Below are positions 24,043 through 32,938 of a stretch of DNA of 44,281 nucleotides, in pieces; positions within the stretch are counted from its first letter, which is position 1, and every line of letters starts with the position of its first letter. Under the pieces are notes generated by a model. It searched no databases and had not been told where the DNA came from. It saw only the letters and a list, made by a program, of their open reading frames with translations. The position numbers and the translations under genes were made by a program. Origin of the DNA: Halobacteriales archaeon QS_1_68_17 (GTDB lineage: Archaea; Halobacteriota; Halobacteria; Halobacteriales; Haloarculaceae); the NCBI GenBank assembly GCA_003021105.1, contig PXRG01000023.1, forward strand, positions 1 through 44,281. Direction: 5' to 3'.

Positions 24043-24513
24043 TGCTGTAAAATCGCGGAGACTTTTGCCTCTCTAACTGCGCCCGACCCCGCGAGACAGT
24101 CCCGACCGGTAGCGGAACGCGTCTCCGCCGTCGAACGGGTCGCGTGGGAAACGGCAACGTTACGGCCGATCCGCGCTCACTCCGGTTCCAAACAGGAAGT
24201 ACGGGGAAAGGACGGCGGGGAACAGATGTTGGGGGGAGTGGGAAGGGGCCTGTTCTTCGCCGTCCATCGATGCATAGGAGTATCCCAACAAATATGTTCC
24301 GAAATTTATGTTTTGGTATGCAGTTCTCGAAACAAAAAATCGCGGATCGTGCCGACCGGACCCGGCTACTCGATGCCGATTTCGTCGACTCCGGGAACGG
24401 TCAGCGGCTCGGAAATTTCGCGTCGAATAGACACACCGAACCCGGAAAGAGTCGATTTCCGGAAACCCGGAAACGGCCCTGCAAACGCTTTTTTCCCGTC
24501 CGTCCCCGCGAGT
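24043..24513. other. 470-base intergenic region with AT-rich block
   Basis: No convincing gene is seen. The stretch 24265-24350 is markedly AT-rich (AACAAATATG, AAATTTATG, AAACAAAAAATC) compared with the flanks, and may be a relic of foreign DNA or a regulatory region. Open frames on both strands have no recognisable motif. The AT-rich CAAACGCTTTTTTCCC at 24482-24497 precedes the small-gene operon and may include its promoter. Confidence 0.45.
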
Positions 24514-24696
24514 GTGACCCGACAACTACACGGACGGACGCTGATCGAACTGTACCGCACCGGCGACGAGTGGGAGGTCACCCAGGCGGGCGTCGGCGTC
24601 GTGGGGACCGGCCCGACCGCGGGACTGGCCGCCGCCGACTACTGCCGCCGGATCGCCGAGGTCGACGCCGACGGCTCGGCGACCTCGGGCACATGA
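24514..24696 (+). CDS. small protein, first of a coupled trio (60 aa)
   Basis: From a GTG at 24514 the protein reads (M)TRQLHGRTLIELYRTGDEWE and then VTQAGVGVVGTGPTAGLAAA, ending in an acidic tail. It looks like a compact alpha/beta protein. I do not recognise it. The TGA overlaps the next ATG (ATGA), so the genes are translationally coupled. The start is uncertain because the codon is GTG. Confidence 0.55.
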   Translation: MTRQLHGRTLIELYRTGDEWEVTQAGVGVVGTGPTAGLAAADYCRRIAEVDADGSATSGT

Positions 24697-24785
24697 CTGA
24701 CGCATACAGCGCCACGTTGCCCGCCGAACTCGCCCGCGGGACCGACACCGACGACCGGCAGGAACGCGGGGAGGGAGAGGCGTAA
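24693..24785 (+). CDS. micro-protein (30 aa), second of the trio
   Basis: Reads MTDAYSATLPAELARGTDTD and then an acidic Gln/Glu-rich end. It is short and very hydrophilic. The start overlaps the previous stop (ATGA) and the stop TAA overlaps the next ATG (TAATG), which is strong evidence that it is translated as part of a compact operon even though its sequence is not recognisable. Confidence 0.45.
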   Translation: MTDAYSATLPAELARGTDTDDRQERGEGEA

Positions 24786-24877
24786 TGCGCCGGTGTCCCC
24801 GGTGTGGCAATCCCGACGTCGTCCCCGAGGGTGGGTGTTCGCTGTGCAGAGAGTGCGGCTGGAGCGGGTGTGGCTAG
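24785..24877 (+). CDS. zinc-finger micro-protein (30 aa), third of the trio
   Basis: Reads MRRCPRCGNPDVVPEGGCSL and then CRECGWSGCG. CPRC and CREC form a four-cysteine zinc ribbon, with further cysteines at the very end. Its start codon shares the last base of the preceding stop. Zinc micro-proteins of this size are widespread in haloarchaea and are often translated but uncharacterised. Confidence 0.6.
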   Translation: MRRCPRCGNPDVVPEGGCSLCRECGWSGCG

Positions 24878-24994
24878 TCCGGAATCCGCGAGAACTGCGA
24901 TGTCGGCACCCGGCCGTCCGAAAGAACGATCACCGCGTGGGGCCGAACTGGCCGGCAGGTCGGCGGCCGAACCGGACTGTCCTGCCCCCTGCTC

Positions 24995-25333
24995 TCACAA
25001 CGACGCGAGGATCTCTTCTACGCGCTCGTGGCCGACGTAGCGAACCGCCTGGCGTTCGGCGTCGAACTCGACGACGCCGTGTGCGGCGAGTTTCGGGAGG
25101 TGCCTGTGGTAGAGCGACCGCCGGAGGCGATCCGTCTCGTCGTCGTCCCCGATCTGTTCGGCGAGTTCCTCCAGCGCGATCGTCCCGTCGCCGGCCGTCG
25201 ACAGATAGTCGACGAGTTCCCGTCGCCGGACGTCCGCGAGGAGAGCGAGACCGGCGTCGACGCGGTCGCGTTCCTCCCCGTTCGCACCGTGTCCGGGTTC
25301 CCGACTCCCCGGTGACCGGTCTCTGTGGCTCAT
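24995..25333 (-). CDS. winged-helix transcription regulator, DUF7344-like (112 aa)
   Basis: A small DNA-binding-type protein. After an acidic, Gly-rich lead the core begins LALLADVRRRELVDYLSTAG, then IALEELAEQIGDDDETDR and LYHRHLPKLAAHGVVEFDAE, an HTH-then-wing arrangement. It resembles the many short DUF7344-type haloarchaeal winged-helix proteins. It is monocistronic and divergent from mcm. The first 25 residues are probably disordered. Confidence 0.75.
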   Translation of the reverse strand: MSHRDRSPGSREPGHGANGEERDRVDAGLALLADVRRRELVDYLSTAGDGTIALEELAEQIGDDDETDRLRRSLYHRHLPKLAAHGVVEFDAERQAVRYVGHERVEEILASL

Positions 25334-25641
25334 TGTGGAGTATCAGATACAGCATCTGTGACTGTATGAACGTTACTATTTCTTCTATATATGGGTGCAT
25401 GGGCGCAAATATACGAAAAAGAATTGAATATGTCCACTGGTACCCGGATTAATGGAAGAATAGGCAATCGATTCTGGCGTACCTCGTTCCACTCGACTCC
25501 TCGGTCGTCGGGAAGTGTCCGACCGCCCGGGTGTTCGCCGCGGGCCGGCCGTACGATCGATATCCGCCGACCGCGATCCGATACCGGGCGGTCGGGACGT
25601 GGGAAGGTTAATACCGGAGCGAGCGCAAAGGCAGGTACTGA
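25334..25641. promoter_or_regulatory. mcm promoter region
   Basis: The divergent spacer between the winged-helix gene and mcm. It is AT-rich at 25360-25460 (ATATATGG, AAAAAGAATTGAATATG). A TATA-like TTAATA lies at 25608-25613, about 30 bases before the mcm ATG, predicting an almost leaderless transcript. No other gene is visible and no obvious origin-type repeat was found by eye. Confidence 0.55.
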
Positions 25642-28600
25642 ATGGCGCGCGCGGAGAACACCGAGTTGATAGACGCGTTCGAGGAGTTCTACCGGAACTA
25701 CTACCGCAACGAGATCGGCGAACTCGCACAGAAGTACCCCACGGAAAAGCGGTCGCTGTACGTCGACTGGCAGGACCTCTACCGGTTCGACCCCGACCTC
25801 GCCGACGACTACAGCTCCCACCCCGAGGAGTTCCAGGAGTACGCCGAGGAGGCCCTGCGGATGTACGACCTCCCGGTCGACGTCAAGCTCGGGCAGGCAC
25901 ACGTCCGCGTCCGGAACCTCCCCGAGACGACCGAGATTCGCGCGATCCGCGCCGACCACCGCGGGACGCTCATCAGCGTCCAGGGTATCGTCCGCAAGGC
26001 GACGAACGTCCGGCCGAAGATCCAGCAGGCCGCCTTCGAGTGTCAACGCTGCGGGACGCTCACGCGCATCCCCCAGACCAGCGGCGACTTCCAGGAACCC
26101 CACGAGTGCCAGGGCTGCGAGCGCCAGGGCCCCTTTCGCATCAACTTCGACCAGTCGGAGTTCGTCGACGCACAGAAGCTCCGGATCCAGGAGAGCCCCG
26201 AGGGACTGCGCGGCGGCGAAACCCCCCAGAGCATCGACGTCCACATCGAGGACGACATCACCGGCAAAGTGACGGCCGGCGACAACGTCCGGGTCACGGG
26301 CGTCCTCCACCTCGACCAGCAGGGCAACAACCAGGAGAAATCCCCCGTCTTCGACGTCTACATGGACGGGGTCAGCGTCGAGATCCAGGACGAGCAGTTC
26401 GAGGACATGGAGATCACCGACGCCGACAAGAAGGAGATCATCGAACTGTCGAACGCCCCGGACATCTACGAGCGGATGGTCGACTCGATGGCCCCCTCGA
26501 TCTACGGCTACGAAGAGCAGAAACTGGCGATGATCCTCCAGCTTTTCTCGGGCGTGACCAAACACCTCCCCGACGGCTCGCGCATCCGCGGCGACCTCCA
26601 CATGCTCCTGATCGGGGACCCCGGAACCGGGAAGTGTGTCCGACCCGATACGAACGTGACGCTTGCGAACGGCCGAGAGGTACGAATCGGCGATCTCGTC
26701 GACGACAATCTCACCGACCCCACACCGGTCGACGACGCCCCCGAAGTAATCAAGGCGGTCGAGCAGCACCTCCCGGTCGCAGGCCGGGACGTCGAGCCGG
26801 GAGGCCCGTCCCATCCGCTGTTCGTCCAGTCCAGCTGTCAGTTCGAACCAGTTCGTGCCGACGAACTATCGGAAGGAGATTACGTCGCCACACCTCACAA
26901 ACTGACGACCACTGGTACCGACACACTCGATATTGACTATCGACGCTCTCAGTCGAACAATGCTGTCAGACTTGACCTACCCGCGGAATGGACGCCCTCC
27001 CTCGCCCGATTTGTCGGGTATGTCATCGGTGAAGGATATGTAGAACGGAGGAGTGACAATACTGGTTACGTCTCGGTGACAAATGATGCCCGAGAAGTGC
27101 TTGACGATGTTGTTGGCGTACTTGACGAACTTGGTGTAAACCACTTCGAGCGTGGACCGTCGGAGGGGAAAACGGCGCGGGAGATCATCTCCGGTTCGAG
27201 CGAACTGGTGAGCTTCCTCGAAAATCTCGAACCGTCGATACTCCAGCCGTCCGCCGATCAATGCGTTCCGGACGATCTGATGACGGCGACCGCTGAAATC
27301 AAAACGGCATTCATCCGTGCATATCTGGAAGCCGAAGCACACGTTTCCGCCACTCAACGCGAGATAACAGTGGCTTCGATGAGTCACGAATTGCTGGAAG
27401 ACGTTCGGAGTATTTTACTCGGTGTCGGGATCAGATCTCAACTTTCGGATAGAAAGGGGAAAAGCTGGCGGCTCAGGATCAGTGGATCACAGTTCCAGCG
27501 GTACGTCGCGGAGATCGGATTTATTACGGACCGGAAAACGACGGCCGTAGCCGCTCACGAGGATGTTGACGGAAACACGAACCTCGATATCGTCCCGAAT
27601 GTCGCGGACGAACTCCGGAAGATACGCGACCGATTGGGACTCGCACAGTCTGAATGTGGGATACCCCGGACGACATATCAACACTACGAACGTGGTGACC
27701 GACATCCCGGGAAGGCGAGTCTTCAGACTGTTCTAGACACATTTGAACAACGGATTGACTGGTTATTGAAGAAACGGGATCGGGTGCTGAACGGACGCTG
27801 GGAGGATATTAAAACAGCCCGTGAAGAGTTGAATATATCACAAGAAGCCGTCGCTGCTGGAACGGAACTCTCACAGACTGCCGTCAGCTACTACGAGCGA
27901 AACAATGCGGTACCAGATGGCGGCATTGTTTCGGATGCAACACGGATTGTCTTGGAGCGCATTGATCGGGGTCTACAATCCCGCAGTGCTGTGGAGCGTC
28001 TCAGAGCATTCAGTGGCGGAGATGTTTTCTGGGACACGATCGAAGAAATCGAACGTATAGATCCCGCCTATGACTGGGTCTACGATCTCGAAGTTGGCGG
28101 GACCCACAGCTACGTATCCAACAACGTCATTTCACACAATTCACAGCTCCTCCAGTACATCCGGAACATCGCTCCCCGCTCGGTGTACACCTCCGGGAAG
28201 GGATCGTCGTCCGCAGGCCTTACTGCCGCTGCGGTTCGCGACGACTTCGGGGACGGCCAGCAGTGGACGCTCGAAGCCGGCGCGCTCGTGCTCGCCGACC
28301 AGGGCATCGCGGCCGTCGACGAACTGGACAAGATGCGCCCCGAGGACCGCTCTGCGATGCACGAAGCGCTCGAGCAGCAGTCCTACCACCCGAATTCGGA
28401 GGTCCTGCTGGCCGACGGCCGCCGCGTCGAGATCGGGGAGTTCGTCGACGCGAAGATGGCCGCCGACCCCGACGCGGTCGTCGACGGGGTCGACTGCGAG
28501 ATACTCCCGGTCGACGACGCGGGCGTCCACTCGGTCGATCTGGAGACGAACGAAGTGACGAAACGGCCGATCGACCGGGTGAGTCGCCACGAGGCACCCG

Positions 28601-30834
28601 AGGAGTTCGTCCGCGTGACTTTCTCGAACGGCCGCGACGTGCTCGTGACGCCCGACCACCCGATGTTCGTCGCCGGCGGATGCGACGAGTCCGACGTCGG
28701 CGCGGCCGTGGAGACGGTCCCCGCACGCGACGTCGAGGAAGGGGCGTTCGTTCCCGCGCCGCGCAGGCTCCCGAACTCGGCGTCGCCGGTCGAATTCGCC
28801 GACGAACCACGCGTCGGCGACGAGAACGACGTCGACTTCCCGGGGGAGCTGTCGCCGGACCTGGCGGAGATACTGGGCCTGCTCGTCGCCGAGGGACACG
28901 CCCACGCGGGATCGGCACACGGGATCGGCTTCTCGAATCAGGACGAGCGGCTGCTCGTCCGCATGGACGGGCTGATGCGCGACGTGTTCGGGACCGAGAG
29001 CACGGACACGACCGACGCGGCCGGCACGGTCACCAAGCGGTGGGTGTCGACGGAGCTGTACCGGTGGTTCGAGGCGAACGTTCCCGAGGTGATGCGGACG
29101 GCCCGGGAGAAGCGCATCCCGGCCGCCGTGCTCGGGGCCTCGGCGGAGCACATCCGGCGATTCCTCGTCGGCGCGTTCGCCGGCGACGGGGGCGTCGAGA
29201 GCGAGGCGGTGGCTTTCTCGACGGCGTCGGAGGGACTGGCAGCGGACTACGCCGACGCGCTCGGGAAGATCGGCGTCGCTGCCCGCGTCCACCACGACAC
29301 GACCACGGATTCCTGGAAGACGCACGTCGTGGGGGACTCGACCCGACGGTTCGTCGAGCAGGTCGTCGATCCGGCCGACGACCGGCACGCAGGGGCACGG
29401 GCGTTCGCCGGGCGGAGCGAAGAGACGCCGCGCCACCACGACGTCCTGCCGACGGCGGCCGCCCGCGAACTCAGGGACCTGAAGCGCCTCCTGGGCGTCC
29501 GGCTGACCGGCGAGCTCCGGCCGCACCTCGACGAGGGATTCGGCGTCCGGGTCGGGACGGTCCGCGACGAACTGCGCTCACTCCGGGACCGGACGGCCGC
29601 GGTCTCGGACGCGCTCGACGACGCCGACACGCTCGCGGCAGTCCGTTCGAGCGTCGGGTGGTCCGGACGAGAACTGGCCGACCGTCTCGACGGCGAGACC
29701 CCGAGTGCGGTCCACTACGCCGAGGAGGGCGGGTACGACGCCGCCAGGCGGTCGCGCCTGACGGCGGCCGCGAAACGGGCCGTCCGCGGCGCGCTCGACG
29801 AGTTCGAGCGTCGGGCCGACGCGCTCGAAGCACAGTGCGACCTCCGGTACTACCGGGTCACCGACGTCGAGACCGTCCCGAACGAGGGCGAGTTCGCCTG
29901 TGACTGGGTGTATGACGTCACGGTCGAACCGACGAACACCTTCGTCAGCCAGGGCGTCGTGCTCCACAACTCGATCAGCGTGAGCAAGGCAGGAATCAAC
30001 GCGACACTCAAATCGCGGTGTTCGCTCCTCGGCGCGGCCAACCCGAAGTACGGCCGGTTCGACCAGTACGAGCCCATCGGCGAGCAGATCGACCTCGAAC
30101 CGGCGTTGATCTCGCGGTTCGACCTGATTTTCACCGTGACAGACCAGCCCGACGAGGAGAAGGACGCCGACCTGGCGGACCACATCATCCAGACAAACTA
30201 CGCCGGGGAGCTACACACCCACCGCCAGGAGACGGCGACCTCGAACGTCTCGGCCGAGGAGGTCGAGAGCGTCACCGAGGAGGTCGCGCCGGTGATCGAC
30301 GCCGAACTCCTCCGGAAGTACGTCGCCTACGCCAAGCGGACCTGTTTCCCGACGATGACCGAGGAGGCGAAGGCGGCGATCCGCGACTTCTACGTCGAGT
30401 TGCGCTCGAAGGGCCAGGCCGAGGACGCGCCGGTGCCGGTCACCGCCCGGAAACTGGAGGCGCTGGTGCGCCTCTCCGAGGCGTCGGCGCGGGTGCGCCT
30501 CTCCGACGAGGTCGAGGCGGCGGACGCCGAGCGGGTCATCGACATCGTCCGGTCGTGCCTGCAGGACATCGGCGTCGACCCCGAGACGGGGGAACTGGAC
30601 GCCGACGTGGTCGAGACGGGCACCTCCAAGTCACAGCGCGACCGCATCAAGAACCTCAAGGCGCTCATCGCGGACATCGAGGAGGAGTACGACGAGGGCG
30701 CGCCCGTCGATCGGGTGCTCGAACGGGCCGAGGAGGTCGGCATGGAGGCGACGAAGGCCGAACACGAAATCGAGAAGCTCAAGCAGAAAGGCGAGGTCTA
30801 CGAGCCCCGGACCGACCACCTCCGGACGACCTAG
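25642..30834 (+). CDS. mcm: MCM replicative DNA helicase precursor with two inteins (1730 aa; mature about 698 aa)
   Basis: The hexameric replicative helicase. The extein is in three parts: residues 1-331 (25642-26634), 80 residues (28141-28380) and 287 residues (29971-30831). The N-terminal domain has a zinc site (CQRCGTLTR ... CQGCERQ, about residues 134-158). The ATPase has GDPGTGK (325-331), then SQLLQYIRNIAPRS after the first intein, the Walker B AVDELDKMRP, and the sensor and finger motifs LLGAANPKYGRF and LISRFDLIFTV. A C-terminal winged helix follows (IEEEYDEGAPVDRVLERAEE). The mature length is normal for haloarchaea, so it should splice to an active enzyme. Its TAG stop shares CTAG with the convergent gene's stop. 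Confidence 0.95.
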   Translation: MARAENTELIDAFEEFYRNYYRNEIGELAQKYPTEKRSLYVDWQDLYRFDPDLADDYSSHPEEFQEYAEEALRMYDLPVDVKLGQAHVRVRNLPETTEIRAIRADHRGTLISVQGIVRKATNVRPKIQQAAFECQRCGTLTRIPQTSGDFQEPHECQGCERQGPFRINFDQSEFVDAQKLRIQESPEGLRGGETPQSIDVHIEDDITGKVTAGDNVRVTGVLHLDQQGNNQEKSPVFDVYMDGVSVEIQDEQFEDMEITDADKKEIIELSNAPDIYERMVDSMAPSIYGYEEQKLAMILQLFSGVTKHLPDGSRIRGDLHMLLIGDPGTGKCVRPDTNVTLANGREVRIGDLVDDNLTDPTPVDDAPEVIKAVEQHLPVAGRDVEPGGPSHPLFVQSSCQFEPVRADELSEGDYVATPHKLTTTGTDTLDIDYRRSQSNNAVRLDLPAEWTPSLARFVGYVIGEGYVERRSDNTGYVSVTNDAREVLDDVVGVLDELGVNHFERGPSEGKTAREIISGSSELVSFLENLEPSILQPSADQCVPDDLMTATAEIKTAFIRAYLEAEAHVSATQREITVASMSHELLEDVRSILLGVGIRSQLSDRKGKSWRLRISGSQFQRYVAEIGFITDRKTTAVAAHEDVDGNTNLDIVPNVADELRKIRDRLGLAQSECGIPRTTYQHYERGDRHPGKASLQTVLDTFEQRIDWLLKKRDRVLNGRWEDIKTAREELNISQEAVAAGTELSQTAVSYYERNNAVPDGGIVSDATRIVLERIDRGLQSRSAVERLRAFSGGDVFWDTIEEIERIDPAYDWVYDLEVGGTHSYVSNNVISHNSQLLQYIRNIAPRSVYTSGKGSSSAGLTAAAVRDDFGDGQQWTLEAGALVLADQGIAAVDELDKMRPEDRSAMHEALEQQSYHPNSEVLLADGRRVEIGEFVDAKMAADPDAVVDGVDCEILPVDDAGVHSVDLETNEVTKRPIDRVSRHEAPEEFVRVTFSNGRDVLVTPDHPMFVAGGCDESDVGAAVETVPARDVEEGAFVPAPRRLPNSASPVEFADEPRVGDENDVDFPGELSPDLAEILGLLVAEGHAHAGSAHGIGFSNQDERLLVRMDGLMRDVFGTESTDTTDAAGTVTKRWVSTELYRWFEANVPEVMRTAREKRIPAAVLGASAEHIRRFLVGAFAGDGGVESEAVAFSTASEGLAADYADALGKIGVAARVHHDTTTDSWKTHVVGDSTRRFVEQVVDPADDRHAGARAFAGRSEETPRHHDVLPTAAARELRDLKRLLGVRLTGELRPHLDEGFGVRVGTVRDELRSLRDRTAAVSDALDDADTLAAVRSSVGWSGRELADRLDGETPSAVHYAEEGGYDAARRSRLTAAAKRAVRGALDEFERRADALEAQCDLRYYRVTDVETVPNEGEFACDWVYDVTVEPTNTFVSQGVVLHNSISVSKAGINATLKSRCSLLGAANPKYGRFDQYEPIGEQIDLEPALISRFDLIFTVTDQPDEEKDADLADHIIQTNYAGELHTHRQETATSNVSAEEVESVTEEVAPVIDAELLRKYVAYAKRTCFPTMTEEAKAAIRDFYVELRSKGQAEDAPVPVTARKLEALVRLSEASARVRLSDEVEAADAERVIDIVRSCLQDIGVDPETGELDADVVETGTSKSQRDRIKNLKALIADIEEEYDEGAPVDRVLERAEEVGMEATKAEHEIEKLKQKGEVYEPRTDHLRTT
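26635..28140 (+). mobile_element. intein 1 in mcm, at the Walker A lysine (502 aa)
   Basis: Begins with Cys (CVRPDTNVTLANGREVRIGD) right after GDPGTGK and ends VSNNVISHN before Ser. Two LAGLIDADG-like motifs are visible: LARFVGYVIGEGYV (about intein residues 123-136) and FIRAYLEAEAHV (about 222-237). Residues about 325-425 contain two helix-turn-helix segments, LRKIRDRLGLAQSECGIPRT and IKTAREELNISQEAVAAGTE. The base composition is clearly more AT-rich than the exteins (for example GTTGTTGGCGTACTTGACG), a sign of later arrival. The block B position reads GGPSHPLFV instead of the usual T-x-x-H, so the splicing chemistry may be altered. Confidence 0.9.
28381..29970 (+). mobile_element. intein 2 in mcm, between Walker B and sensor 1 (530 aa)
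   Basis: Begins with Ser (SYHPNSEVLLADGRRVEIGE) after the extein HEALEQQ and ends FVSQGVVLHN before SISVSKAG. Block B is canonical (VTPDHPMFVAGG). The homing-endonuclease motifs are LAEILGLLVAEGHA (about intein residues 161-174) and RRFLVGAFAGDGGV (about 259-273), with the acidic residues in place. Composition and codon use match the host, so it seems older or host-adapted. The downstream part has no recognised domain. Confidence 0.9.
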
Positions 30835-32807
30835 CGCGACCGGAGTAACTCGGCGCGGCTCACCCGCCGTTCGTCGAGATACAGCGCCACGTCGGCCCCA
30901 CCGGCGGACGCGAGCGACAGGTCCTCGACCGATCCGGCGAGGATGTAGCGGTCGCCGAGGTAGGTGAAGCCCCCTGCGTCCTCCGGGGTGGGACCGGTCG
31001 AATCGTCGACGGTCCACAGGCCGCCTTCGCGCGTGGGTTCGTCACCAGAATCGGCCGAGAAGTCGCCGCCGTCGGTGTCGGGTTCGAGCGAGCCGTCGAC
31101 CCGGAGGGTGTAGTCGACGGGGCCGTTCGCGCCGACCATCAGCGAGTGGCGACCGCTGGACACCCGGGCGACCTCGTCGCGCGTGGCCCGGCGTTCGTCG
31201 AGATACAGCGCCACGTCGACCCCGCTGGCGGGCGCGAGCGACAGGTCCTCGACCGACCCGTCGAAGATGTAGCGGTCGCCGAGGTAGGTGAAGCCCCCTG
31301 CGTCCTCGGGGGCGGGGCCGGTCGAATCGCTGACGGTCCACAGGCCGCCTTCGCGGGTGGGTTCGTCGCCGGGGTCGGCGGTGTAGTTCCCGCCGTCGGT
31401 GTCGGGTTCGAGCGAGCCGTCGACCCGGAGGGTGTAGTCGACGGGGCCGTTCGCGCCGATCATCAGCGAGTGGCGGTCGCCACTCCCGCCGTCGCCACCA
31501 TCCCCACCATCCGGCGGCGACGGCGGATCGCCACACCGCGTGTCGCCGACGTGCGCCGAGAGGTAGCCGATCCCGACGCTGTTGTCGGCGACGTAGAGCG
31601 TGTCCTCCAGAACGACCGGCGCGGACGTTCCCGGGTCCTGCCGGAGGTCGATCCGTGCGCGCCGGTCGCCGGACGCGGCGTCGACGACGTAGACCGCGTT
31701 GTTGAGGTTGTCGTAGGGTTTCGGGTTGCCGACGACGAGCACGGCGTCGCGGCTCACGAGCGGTGGCCGGGGGCCGATGTAGACACTCGTCGTCCGGAAC
31801 TCCCAGAGCCGGTCGCCGGTCGCCGCGTCCAGCGCCGTCAGCACGCCCGCACCGTCTTCCTCGCCGTTCTCCCGGACGAAGGTGTATACGCGCCCACCGG
31901 CGACCGCCGGCGGATGCGTCACCGGGCCAGCTATCGCGGTCTCCCAGCGCACGCTCCCGCCGGACAGGTCGAGCGCGCGGACCGAGGGAGCGTCCGCGCT
32001 GCCCGCGTAGACCACCCCGTCGTCGACGCTGACGTGTGTCCCACCGCCGCCCACATCGGCGCTCCACTGCCGATTCCCTCCCTCGCCGAGCGCGTACACG
32101 CCGCCGGCGTCGGTCGCGTACACGACTGTCTCGCCGGCCACCGCGGGGTAGCCGACCTGTGCGTCGGCGTCGTCCGGTACGTCCGTCCACAGGCCGGACC
32201 CCTCTCTGGCGTCCAGCGCGTAGAGTGCACCTTTGCTCCCGACGTAGAGGTCGTTGCTGGCGGTCACGTAGGCCGGTCCCCGGCCGACGCCGGATCGCCA
32301 CACCGTTCCTTCGTCGTAGAGATCGACGGCGTAGACGACGCCGTGGGTCCCTTCGAAGCCGGCGTCGTTCTCACCCGCGCCGACGTAGAGCACGCCGTTC
32401 CAGGCTGCCGGCGTCGTGAGTTCCCCGTCGAAGTCGTCGGCCCGCCACCGGGCCCCGACTGACCCGCTCTCGGGATCGACGTCGAGGATAGCCCCCCGAT
32501 GCTTTCCGACCACGTAAACGCTCTCGTCGAAGCCGTAGGTGACGTTGGCGGTCGTGATGATGGCCATGTCCGTCGTCCGGAGTTCGTCGGGGTCGATCTC
32601 CCACTCCTTCCGGACGTTCGCGGTCGGCGGACACTCCTCGGGGATGTATCCGGTGTTGGCGCGGTCCCCCTGGTACTGTTTCTTGCCCGCGTTCTCGTCG
32701 AGATTCTGCCGACCCTGCACGCGAGTGCTCCCCAGCAGGGCCGTCCCGGCCAGCGCACCCAGCAGTACGCGCCGCGAGATGTCGCCTCCGACCGTGTTCG
32801 ACGGCAT
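30831..32807 (-). CDS. Tat-exported PQQ-type beta-propeller protein with duplicated C-terminal domain (658 aa)
   Basis: The start MPSNTVGGDISRRVLLGALA carries a twin-arginine signal, so the folded protein is exported. Repeats such as YVVGKHRGAILDVDPESGSV, VVYATDAGGVYALGEG and LTALDAATGDRLWEF are WD-like PQQ-propeller blades (about residues 60-440), usually acting as protein-protein or cofactor scaffolds. A Gly/Asp linker (DGGDGGDGGSGD) leads to two copies of a domain starting RHSLMVGANGPVDYTLRVDG (about 108 residues apart). The Arg-Arg start at 32807 is preferred over longer versions. It converges on mcm. Confidence 0.8.
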   Translation of the reverse strand: MPSNTVGGDISRRVLLGALAGTALLGSTRVQGRQNLDENAGKKQYQGDRANTGYIPEECPPTANVRKEWEIDPDELRTTDMAIITTANVTYGFDESVYVVGKHRGAILDVDPESGSVGARWRADDFDGELTTPAAWNGVLYVGAGENDAGFEGTHGVVYAVDLYDEGTVWRSGVGRGPAYVTASNDLYVGSKGALYALDAREGSGLWTDVPDDADAQVGYPAVAGETVVYATDAGGVYALGEGGNRQWSADVGGGGTHVSVDDGVVYAGSADAPSVRALDLSGGSVRWETAIAGPVTHPPAVAGGRVYTFVRENGEEDGAGVLTALDAATGDRLWEFRTTSVYIGPRPPLVSRDAVLVVGNPKPYDNLNNAVYVVDAASGDRRARIDLRQDPGTSAPVVLEDTLYVADNSVGIGYLSAHVGDTRCGDPPSPPDGGDGGDGGSGDRHSLMIGANGPVDYTLRVDGSLEPDTDGGNYTADPGDEPTREGGLWTVSDSTGPAPEDAGGFTYLGDRYIFDGSVEDLSLAPASGVDVALYLDERRATRDEVARVSSGRHSLMVGANGPVDYTLRVDGSLEPDTDGGDFSADSGDEPTREGGLWTVDDSTGPTPEDAGGFTYLGDRYILAGSVEDLSLASAGGADVALYLDERRVSRAELLRSR

Positions 32808-32938
32808 GCGACGTCGTATCACGATTCCGAAAAAATTAGTTCTTGCGGCGTTCGTATCACCTGCCGGCCAGACGTTTGCGCGGCCGGACGGTCCCGAACG
32901 CGAACACATATGGGCGACCCGCCCGGAGTCCGATCCGG

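Noticed and set aside
24160..24525. A minus-strand frame of 121 codons near tRNA-Pro
   Set aside because: It crosses the AT-rich block, has no motif or plausible start context and is not supported by neighbours.
25334..25641. An origin of replication upstream of mcm
   Set aside because: No Orc1/Cdc6 gene and no repeated origin-recognition-like elements are visible in or near the spacer.
26635..28140. Intein 1 as a separate gene inserted in mcm
   Set aside because: The frame is continuous, starts with Cys and ends HN before Ser, and removing it restores GDPGTGKSQ, so protein splicing is the simple explanation.
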